From the NCBI GenBank assembly GCA_015061765.1, contig SUVZ01000127.1, positions 1 through 9,238 of the forward strand: DNA of 9,238 nt, given 5' to 3'. Under the pieces are notes generated by a model. The model was not told where the DNA came from, ran no database searches, and worked only from the letters and a program-made list of their open reading frames with translations. The stretch comes from Lentisphaerota bacterium. GTDB taxonomy: Bacteria > Verrucomicrobiota > Kiritimatiellia > RFP12 > UBA1067. Below are positions 1-5,815 of this stretch, one piece after another (position 1 is the stretch's first letter; each line of letters starts with the position of its first letter). The translations under genes and the position numbers were made by a program.

Positions 1-1
1 C

Positions 2-2596
2 GCAAGGCGTGACGCCACATGGATGGGGCACCTTTACAAGTATCTCGGACTCACGGTCGGCTGCATCCAGAACTCCATGGATTCCGCCGAGCGCCGCGCA
101 CAGTACAGTTGCGACATCACCTACGGCACAAACTCCGAGTTCGGATTCGACTACCTCCGCGACAACGGCATGGCGGTGCAGCCGGAGCAGGTCGTGCAGA
201 ACGGACACCACTTCGCCATCGTTGACGAAGTCGACTCCATCCTCATCGACGAGGCGCGCACGCCTCTCATCATTTCCGGTCCGGCGACGGTCTCCACGAG
301 CGCGCAGTACACGGCCCTCAAGCCGCTTGTCGCGTCGATCGTCCGCATCCAGACGCAGCAGTGCAACGATTTCATCGCGCAGGCCAAGAAGGCTCTCGCC
401 GACGGCGACACCGAAGAGTGCAAGCGCAAGATATATCAGGTGTTCCACTCCATGCCGAAGCACAAGCAGATGCTTCACATGTTCGAGGATGCGAATGTCC
501 GCAGGCTCCACGAGGAGGTGGAGATGCAGATGCTCACCGAAATGCGCAAGGCGGAAGGCATCGCCCTGCGTGGAGAGCTCTACTTCACGATCGATGAGCG
601 TACGCGTGAAGTGTCGCTCACAGATCTCGGCTGCGACAAGATGAATCCGCAGGATCCTAGCATGTTCGTCATCCCGGATCTTGCCAGTGCAATGAGCGAG
701 CTCGACGGGAACACCGAACTGTCCGAGCAGGAGCGTATCGAGCGTAAGCGCGAGATACAGGCGAACTTCATGGACAAGTCCCAGCGCGTCCATGTCGTCG
801 ATCAGCTTCTCCGCGCGTACTGCCTGTATGAGCGCGACGTGGATTACGTCGTCCAGGACAACCACGTGTACATCGTCGACGAATTCACCGGCCGCATCCT
901 GCCGGGCCGCCGCTGGTCGGACGGTCTGCATCAGGCGGTTGAGGCCAAGGAGGGCGTGGAGATAGAGAAGGAGAGCCAGACCCTCGCGACGATCACGATC
1001 CAGAACTATTTCCGCCTGTACACGAAACTGGCCGGCATGACTGGTACCGCCGAGACGGAGGCGCGCGAGTTCAAGGACATCTACAAGCTCGGTGTCGTGT
1101 CCATCCCGACGAACAAGCCTGTGAAGCGCATTGACGGGAACGACCAGATATACCGCACCCAGCGCGAGAAGTTCAAGGCCATCATCGCCGATGTCGCAGA
1201 GCGCCATGCGAAGGGCCAGCCTATCCTTCTCGGCACGATGACGGTCGACACCTCCGAAATCCTTTCCCGCATGCTCAAGCTCGCGCACATCCCGCACGAG
1301 GTCCTGAACGCCAAGAACCATGCCCGCGAGGCGGAGATTGTCTCGCTTGCCGGACAGAAGGGCGCCGTCACGATCGCAACGAACATGGCGGGCCGCGGTA
1401 CGGACATCAAGCTCGGCCCCGGAGTCATTGAGCTTGGCGGTCTGCACGTGCTGGGTTCCGAGCGTCACGAGTCCCGCCGCATCGACCGCCAGCTGCGCGG
1501 GCGCTGCTCGCGTCAGGGAGACCCGGGGTCTTCGCAGTTCTTCATTTCGCTTGAGGATCAGCTCATGCGCCTGTTCGGCTCGCAGAAGCTTTCCGGCATC
1601 ATGCTTCGCCTTGGCATGAAGGAAGGCGAGGTGATGGAGCATCGCTGGCTGAACAAGTCCGTGGAGACCGCCCAGCGTCGTGTCGAACAGCAGCATTACG
1701 CGGTGCGCAAGCGTACGCTCGAGTACGATGATGTGATGAACAAGCAGCGTACCATCGTGTACGATCTGCGCGGCTCCATCCTCAGGGGGAACCAGCAGAC
1801 CGTCCACAATACGATTCTTGACGTCATGAACGACCTCGTCCTCACGCAGGCGGAGAAGTTCCTCTTTGACGCGAAGGACGGGGACCTTGGTGCGTTCATG
1901 GATTGGATAGGCGTGATGTTCCCGATCACCGTCACGGAAGAGGAAATCCGCCCGCTCATGGGCCAGCCGCAGGCGGCCGGTGAACTTGTGATGAAGCGTG
2001 TCGAAGAGGCCTACGAGGCGAAGTGTGCGTCCGAGGACCAGCAAGTGCTCCCGTTCATGGAGCGCGGCGTGTTTCTGGACGCAATCGACCGTCAGTGGCA
2101 GGACTACCTTCGTGCAATGGACGATCTCCGCCACGGCGTCAATCTCCGTGCATACGGCCAGCGTGATCCTCTCATCGAATACAAGCGCGAGGCGTTCCAC
2201 ATGTTCGAGCAGCTGATGATGACGATTAAGTCCGAAGTTGCTTCCGGGGAGTTTCGTGCCGCCACGGTGCGCAACGTGCGCCGCATGCTTGCCGCCGCGC
2301 AGACGAACGCAGAGGAGTTTGATGTGCCCAACAGCGAGTCTGAAGGCAGACCGGCTCCTTCGCCGGCGCCTGTTGTGTCCGCCAAACCGTCAGGACCGGT
2401 CACAGCCAAGGATGCGTTTGCGGCATTGATGGGCGTTTCCCCTGATCAAGTGCGTGCCTCTGGGCCTGCAGGGATGCCGTCTCCGGGAATGTCAGGTGTA
2501 CATGCGCGACCGTCTTCTTCCGTGGGCCGCAACGATCCGTGTCCGTGCGGAAGCGGCAAGAAGTTCAAGAAGTGCTGCGGTCGCAATCTATTCTAA
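2..2596 (+). CDS. secA: Preprotein translocase ATPase SecA, 5' end cut off by the window
   Basis: SecA is the cytoplasmic ATPase that drives unfolded preproteins through the SecYEG channel. The frame is open to the left edge (…RRDATWMGHLY matches the family's AKRDAEWM), so the ATG at 23 is internal and roughly 130-140 residues, including Walker A, lie upstream. Numbering from that Met: Walker B/DEAD-type DEVDSILIDEARTP at 68-81; preprotein-binding domain with an enlarged insert at about 90-190; GRRWSDGLHQAVEAKEG at 295-311; second helicase domain with ATNMAGRGTDI at 452-462 and LRGRCSRQGD at 491-500; scaffold helix around LEYDDVMNKQR at 566-576; two-helix finger at about 680-735; a Pro/Ser/Ala-rich linker; and a C-terminal zinc-binding SEC-C motif (CPC at 840-842, CC at 851-852). 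The insert and RGRC wording resemble Chlamydia/PVC SecA more than E. coli SecA. The frame is intact with no lesion. GC content is visibly higher than in the next gene. The identification is essentially certain. Confidence 0.98.
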   Translation, partial: ARRDATWMGHLYKYLGLTVGCIQNSMDSAERRAQYSCDITYGTNSEFGFDYLRDNGMAVQPEQVVQNGHHFAIVDEVDSILIDEARTPLIISGPATVSTSAQYTALKPLVASIVRIQTQQCNDFIAQAKKALADGDTEECKRKIYQVFHSMPKHKQMLHMFEDANVRRLHEEVEMQMLTEMRKAEGIALRGELYFTIDERTREVSLTDLGCDKMNPQDPSMFVIPDLASAMSELDGNTELSEQERIERKREIQANFMDKSQRVHVVDQLLRAYCLYERDVDYVVQDNHVYIVDEFTGRILPGRRWSDGLHQAVEAKEGVEIEKESQTLATITIQNYFRLYTKLAGMTGTAETEAREFKDIYKLGVVSIPTNKPVKRIDGNDQIYRTQREKFKAIIADVAERHAKGQPILLGTMTVDTSEILSRMLKLAHIPHEVLNAKNHAREAEIVSLAGQKGAVTIATNMAGRGTDIKLGPGVIELGGLHVLGSERHESRRIDRQLRGRCSRQGDPGSSQFFISLEDQLMRLFGSQKLSGIMLRLGMKEGEVMEHRWLNKSVETAQRRVEQQHYAVRKRTLEYDDVMNKQRTIVYDLRGSILRGNQQTVHNTILDVMNDLVLTQAEKFLFDAKDGDLGAFMDWIGVMFPITVTEEEIRPLMGQPQAAGELVMKRVEEAYEAKCASEDQQVLPFMERGVFLDAIDRQWQDYLRAMDDLRHGVNLRAYGQRDPLIEYKREAFHMFEQLMMTIKSEVASGEFRAATVRNVRRMLAAAQTNAEEFDVPNSESEGRPAPSPAPVVSAKPSGPVTAKDAFAALMGVSPDQVRASGPAGMPSPGMSGVHARPSSSVGRNDPCPCGSGKKFKKCCGRNLF

Positions 2597-2614
2597 GTCT
2601 CGTGGCGTTGTCTT

Positions 2615-2655
2615 AAGAGCCAAATGCCGGTATTCCTGCATTTGGCTCTTTGATT
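2615..2655 (+). terminator. Probable intrinsic terminator of secA
   Basis: A 13-bp perfect stem (AAGAGCCAAATGC at 2615-2627, GCATTTGGCTCTT at 2638-2650) encloses a 10-base loop, starting 18 bases after the secA stop. The downstream tail TTGATTATT is only moderately T-rich. It lies between two convergent genes, so it could also stop transcription arriving from the regulator, but in that direction there is no T run after the stem. Rightward termination is the better supported reading. Confidence 0.75.
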
Positions 2656-2688
2656 ATTCGGGAGAAGAAGCGGACAAGAGCGTGCTTT

Positions 2689-3864
2689 CTATGATGACCT
2701 CCAGTCGCGCATGCATTTGCCGTAGTGTCGCTTGAAGAGGTTCTTCAGGTGGTTGACATTGGAAAAGCCGCATGCGGTTGAGATTGTGTGGATTGGGAGA
2801 GTTGTTTTCCGTAGACGCCTGGCGACTTCTTCCAGTCGTCTTTTGGTGATTGCCTGAGCGAGAGTCTCTCCTCTGTTTTCCCTGAAGCGGAGGTCTGCAA
2901 GTGATCGTGACACTCCAAGATGTCGTAGTACCACTTCTGTTTTTATAGGCTTGTCGCAGTTTCGGTCTATGAATGAGAGAGCTCGTTTGACAAGTGTGGT
3001 GGATGGAGAGGTGTATGCAGTAGATTCCCGTTCAAATATTGTCTTTTCGTTTGAAAGGATTGTTTTGGTGGTAATGGACTTGGGGTTGCGCAGAAAGTTT
3101 GTTAATGCATCGGCGGCGAGCGCACCTTCTTTCGCGTGATTCGGAGCCACGCTTGTAAGAGAAGGTGTGGAGAAGTCGCATAGTATAGGATCGTTGTCTA
3201 CGCCGACGATCGCAATCTGATTCGGCACTTTCATGCCCGAAACGACACACGCCTCAAGAATGATCCTAGAAAGGCCATCGTAGGCGGCCATGATGGCGGC
3301 AGGCTTAGGGAGCGCTTTGAGCCATCTGGCCAGACGGAGGGAGTAGTTTGTCGAATGTTTGGAGAAAGGTGAACTGAACACGAAAACCTCCTTCCCGTTT
3401 TTCCGTAGTTCATCCGTAAAGCCTTTGCATCTCAAATCGGACCAGTACAGACCGATTGATTCGGGCACAAAACCCCAAGATGCAAAATTCCCTAGAGACA
3501 TAAAATGTCTTGCCGTGAAGCGGCCTATGTCCTCATCGTCATTTCGGATGAAAACCGTACCGCATTTGCGTTTAGAGAAGCTGTCGTCTTTCATCCCGAT
3601 GACAACCATTGGGATTTCTGTGTTTAACAACTTGGCTTTTGATTCCGATGGTATCGATTCGCAGATGACAATGCCGTCGATGTTTTCGGCTTCGAGTTCA
3701 TTGATGAAAGCAGGCGTGAGTTCTTCCGGAGATTGCAATAGTCGAATGTTCCAATTCTGATGGATGCGCGCCTGATCGAGGAATCCTTTGAGAAATTCAC
3801 GCCATGAGGCATGGATCAGCCTAGGTACCAAGATGATGTTGCGTATTTTCTTTTTTCGCTTCAT
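2689..3864 (-). CDS. XylR-like transcriptional regulator (LacI-type sugar sensor plus AraC HTH)
   Basis: This 391-residue protein has the architecture and length of E. coli XylR (about 392 residues). Residues 6-280 resemble a periplasmic-binding-protein/LacI-type sensor: IRNIILVPRL starts the fold, and IAIVGVDNDPILCDFSTPSLTSV (217-239) is the LacI-family strand-and-turn signature. Residues 290-391 form an AraC-type double helix-turn-helix. The first HTH is around 308-328 (VVLRHLGVSRSLADLRF) and the second around 355-385, ending in the family's ISTACGFSNVNHLKNLFKRHYG pattern. It has no signal peptide and should act in the cytoplasm as a ligand-responsive DNA-binding protein. It is divergent from the secreted-protein operon at 4131, which makes that operon its most likely target; the ligand is probably a sugar or oligosaccharide but cannot be named. 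The ATG at 3864 has no Shine-Dalgarno and sits only 8 bases from a strong -10 box. The gene is visibly AT-richer than secA. It is not called xylR because xylose specificity is unsupported. Confidence 0.9.
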   Translation of the reverse strand: MKRKKKIRNIILVPRLIHASWREFLKGFLDQARIHQNWNIRLLQSPEELTPAFINELEAENIDGIVICESIPSESKAKLLNTEIPMVVIGMKDDSFSKRKCGTVFIRNDDEDIGRFTARHFMSLGNFASWGFVPESIGLYWSDLRCKGFTDELRKNGKEVFVFSSPFSKHSTNYSLRLARWLKALPKPAAIMAAYDGLSRIILEACVVSGMKVPNQIAIVGVDNDPILCDFSTPSLTSVAPNHAKEGALAADALTNFLRNPKSITTKTILSNEKTIFERESTAYTSPSTTLVKRALSFIDRNCDKPIKTEVVLRHLGVSRSLADLRFRENRGETLAQAITKRRLEEVARRLRKTTLPIHTISTACGFSNVNHLKNLFKRHYGKCMRDWRSS

Positions 3865-3872
3865 TACTGGTC

Positions 3873-3881
3873 ATTATACCA
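3873..3881 (-). promoter_or_regulatory. Extended -10 promoter of the regulator gene
   Basis: On the minus strand the sequence TGGTATAAT contains a consensus -10 hexamer (3878 down to 3873) with the TG-n extension that can replace a -35 box. No good -35 is present at 16-18 bp. Only 8 bases separate the -10 from the regulator ATG, so the predicted start point falls within about three bases of the start codon. The mRNA would then be leaderless or nearly so, which agrees with the absence of a ribosome-binding site. Confidence 0.6.
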
Positions 3882-3894
3882 TAGTTGTTAAATC

Positions 3895-3919
3895 AAGAAT
3901 GTTTTTGACTTCCATTCTT
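3895..3919. promoter_or_regulatory. 7-bp inverted repeat upstream of the regulator promoter, possible operator
   Basis: AAGAATG (3895-3901) and CATTCTT (3913-3919) form an exact inverted repeat with an 11-bp spacer, so the half-site centres are 18 bp apart, somewhat under two helical turns. It lies just upstream of the regulator's -10 box, where a bound protein could affect the regulator promoter. A 7-bp match in AT-rich DNA can arise by chance, so the functional reading is tentative. Confidence 0.3.
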
Positions 3920-3946
3920 CGATATGGAGATTTTGATAATTAGTGT

Positions 3947-4001
3947 GTAATCGGTTAGTCGGATGGGCGGCTTTAGCCCGCACATTCGACTAACCGATTA
4001 C
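3947..4001. repeat. 55-bp near-perfect palindrome in the divergent control region
   Basis: The outer arms are an exact 15-bp inverted repeat: GTAATCGGTTAGTCG at 3947-3961 and its reverse complement at 3987-4001. The symmetry continues inward about the centre at 3974: positions 3963-3965 and 3967-3970 pair with 3983-3985 and 3978-3981, with a G·T wobble at 3962/3986 and one G/A mismatch at 3966/3982, leaving a loop of about 7 bases (CTTTAGC). It lies between the two divergent promoters, ending about 20 bp before the operon's -35. It could be a regulator operator, a REP-like or other palindromic mobile element, or a cruciform-forming site. Since it lies upstream of both predicted start points, a terminator or riboswitch role for either gene is unlikely. 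No second copy was noticed in this window. Confidence 0.85.
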
Positions 4002-4021
4002 TCGATAGTTTGGAAAAATGG

Positions 4022-4049
4022 TTGAAAAAAAAAAAGATTTTGGTATATT
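4022..4049 (+). promoter_or_regulatory. Sigma-70-type promoter of the secreted-protein operon
   Basis: TTGAAA (4022-4027) and TATATT (4044-4049) are separated by 16 bp, and TG at 4041-4042 gives an extended -10 (TGGTATATT). The predicted start point is near 4056-4058, leaving an untranslated leader of about 75 bases before the ATG at 4131. The spacer includes most of a run of eleven A residues (4025-4035) that also overlaps the -35 box. The rest of the leader shows no obvious riboswitch, and no terminator-like stem with a T run. A ribosome-binding site, AAGGA, is at 4118-4122. Confidence 0.65.
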
Positions 4050-4057
4050 CCTTCAGC

Positions 4058-4068
4058 AGTGAATCACT
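4058..4068. promoter_or_regulatory. 11-bp palindrome at the predicted operon start point
   Basis: AGTGA-A-TCACT is a perfect palindrome around a central A and lies at or immediately after the predicted +1 of the operon promoter, a common place for a repressor site. It could equally be a small 5'-end stem in the mRNA, although a one-base loop argues against that. Short perfect palindromes occur by chance, so only the position makes it noteworthy. Confidence 0.3.
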
Positions 4069-4130
4069 AGGTCAAGAAGTTACACAACAGGTGCTGTGCT
4101 GACTGATGGCCGGAAATAAGGATACGGAAG

Positions 4131-5792
4131 ATGACAACTAAGAGATTGGCGTTGGGTTTTTGTCTCGCATGCGGTGCGGCTTGTGAGCCGTTGTCTGCGC
4201 AAGTCTTCGACTTCTCCAAGGGAGTGGAAGGCTGGAAGGTGCACAACTATGAATCGAGAGTGTCCTTCTGTGTCACCAATGTGGATAACGTGTCCGGCTT
4301 TGCTGCATACGTCCCCGGGGTTAAGGTGCCGATTGCAAAGGGGGAGCGTCCCAGGCATCCCGATACGGCATGGGGCATCCAGGGCCCGAAGATTGAAGCC
4401 ACTCCGGGCGCAGGCTTCTCTTTCACGGTTAAATTCCGCACGACGCTTGATGCCTCCAAGATGAGCGGATCGGATGAACATTCGTGCTTCATCTCCTTCT
4501 TCGGCGATGACGGCGAAGAACTTCCCGATTACATTCCGTTCGCGCTTGGCCCAGCGTCCAACGCATGGCAGACCATAACCGTCTACGGCAGAATTCCAGA
4601 CATGGCGAAGAGTCTACGGCTGCAGTTAGGATGCGACATGCCCAATATCGGTCCAGGGGACTCCATTGCCATTTCAGAGGCTGAGTTCAAATGGTATCCA
4701 ACAGGACCTTCGGCGGACTGCCGTGTGACCATACGTGACGACGGCGGCGTTCTCGTCGGCGGAAAGCCTTTCTTCCCTATCGGCATCTATGGCGTGAAGG
4801 AGTGCGATGCGAACGGCAACGACATACGCCGCGCAATGCGCGGGTTGAAAGAGATCGGCATCAACCTCGTTCATACTTATTATTTCACCGCCAACTGCAC
4901 GGTGCGGAGGTTTATGGATGCTGCGCACGAGTTTGGACTCAAGACCTGGGTTCCCGCCGGTCCGAGCAGCCAGACGTTCTACGAAAAGGGTCTCCTCGCC
5001 GAGCGCGGACATCCCTCGATTCTCGCATGGTACCTGGGTGACGATACCGGCAACTATCTTTCGCCTGCCGAGATATTCCGTCGCCACCAGATTTGTCATA
5101 CGCTCGATCCTGATCGCATCACCGTCCAGGCCGACTATCTGCATGGCCGACGTTCGACGCGCTATCTCGATTATGTCAACGTGACGGACGCTTTCCTCCC
5201 CGAAATATACACCGTGTTCGTCAAGGAGCATACGGGCGGCGAAGTCGCCGATGTCATTTGCGACATCAATACGGTCAAGGCCAGCGCCCGTTTCAGAGGC
5301 GCGCCCAACAAGAGCTTCTGGCCCATCATCCAGTACTTTGAGGGCTGGCGCGACTGGAAGCGCTTCCCCACCGCGCAGGAGTTGCGCGCGATGACATTCG
5401 CGGCGATCGTCCATGGCGGCAGGGGGCTTACATACTACATCTACGGCGACAGCAAGACGAAGCGCGCGGACGGATGGTGGGGGCATGGAGTGACGCACAC
5501 CCCCGAGCACTGGAAGATATTCTCGGCGGTGACGCGCGAAGTCGCCGCTCTGCATGACGATATCGCAGCGCGCGACGCAGCGGTGCAGCCAACCGTCAGG
5601 ATTGTCTCCGGTCCCGAGCGGGACATCCGCGGAAACAAGTCGGTGCAGTGCCTTCTCAAGGAAACGGGGCTTCTGCTGGCCGTCAACTCCTCGACCAAAG
5701 ATGTGGTCGCCGGAGTTTCTCTGCCGGGCGGACGCAATGCAACCTTTAAACTTGAACCCTTCGGCGTACTCGTGGAGAAAAATTTCAAGTAG
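4131..5792 (+). CDS. Secreted glycoside-hydrolase-like protein (putative clan A TIM barrel)
   Basis: This 553-residue protein starts at an ATG preceded by AAGGA with 8-base spacing. Residues 1-23 are a Sec signal peptide (MTTKR, then a hydrophobic core, cleavage likely at LSA|Q). Residues about 24-190 read as a beta-sandwich, possibly carbohydrate-binding (VFDFSKGVEGWKV). GGKPFFPIGIYGVKE (210-224) is the typical entry to a glycosidase (beta/alpha)8 barrel, followed by GLKEIGINLVHTYYF (238-252), AHEFGLKTWVP (265-275), HPSILAWYLGDD (294-305), VTDAFLPEIYTV (351-362) and a late-barrel segment with RAMTFAAIVHGGRGLTYYIYG (419-439). Residues 484-553 form a small all-beta tail. The strand-4 position where related proteins carry an acid/base Glu (often WYLADEP) reads GDD here, so activity is uncertain. 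It is the first gene of the operon and opposite the regulator, so it probably acts on a glycan in the periplasm or outside the cell. I recognise the fold, not the family or substrate. Confidence 0.75.
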   Translation: MTTKRLALGFCLACGAACEPLSAQVFDFSKGVEGWKVHNYESRVSFCVTNVDNVSGFAAYVPGVKVPIAKGERPRHPDTAWGIQGPKIEATPGAGFSFTVKFRTTLDASKMSGSDEHSCFISFFGDDGEELPDYIPFALGPASNAWQTITVYGRIPDMAKSLRLQLGCDMPNIGPGDSIAISEAEFKWYPTGPSADCRVTIRDDGGVLVGGKPFFPIGIYGVKECDANGNDIRRAMRGLKEIGINLVHTYYFTANCTVRRFMDAAHEFGLKTWVPAGPSSQTFYEKGLLAERGHPSILAWYLGDDTGNYLSPAEIFRRHQICHTLDPDRITVQADYLHGRRSTRYLDYVNVTDAFLPEIYTVFVKEHTGGEVADVICDINTVKASARFRGAPNKSFWPIIQYFEGWRDWKRFPTAQELRAMTFAAIVHGGRGLTYYIYGDSKTKRADGWWGHGVTHTPEHWKIFSAVTREVAALHDDIAARDAAVQPTVRIVSGPERDIRGNKSVQCLLKETGLLLAVNSSTKDVVAGVSLPGGRNATFKLEPFGVLVEKNFK

Positions 5793-5805
5793 GCAAAAAG
5801 AAAGT

Positions 5806-5809
5806 GAGG
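5806..5809 (+). promoter_or_regulatory. Ribosome-binding site that decides the start of the solenoid protein
   Basis: GAGG at 5806-5809 lies 6 bases before the ATG at 5816. A GTG at 5804 in the same frame would extend the protein by four residues, but it overlaps this Shine-Dalgarno and is itself preceded only by an A-rich AAAAGAAA stretch. The ATG start also gives the cleaner signal peptide (MNVKRPGFFSLLL). Confidence 0.7.
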
Positions 5810-5815
5810 TATCCT

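Noticed and set aside
9..644. Open frame of 211 codons on the plus strand overlapping secA
   Set aside because: Its translation is a low-complexity Ser/Arg/Thr string in an alternative frame of the unmistakable secA sequence.
2615..2650. Palindrome after secA as an operator or mobile repeat
   Set aside because: Its position just after the secA stop, perfect stem, 10-base loop and T-rich tail fit an intrinsic terminator, and no regulatory role is needed.
4131..4200. Possible lipoprotein signal on the hydrolase-like protein (several Cys near residues 11-18)
   Set aside because: None of the Cys residues is preceded by a good lipobox (Leu at -3 with small residues at -2 and -1). A type I cleavage site at LSA|Q fits better.
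4674..5555. Long open frame on the minus strand, 293 codons
   Set aside because: It lies wholly opposite the hydrolase-like gene, which has a signal peptide, ribosome-binding site and recognisable fold motifs. The antisense translation has no recognisable domain.
5804..5815. GTG start four codons upstream for the solenoid protein
   Set aside because: The GTG overlaps the GAGG ribosome-binding site that is correctly spaced for the ATG at 5816, and the ATG gives a standard signal peptide.
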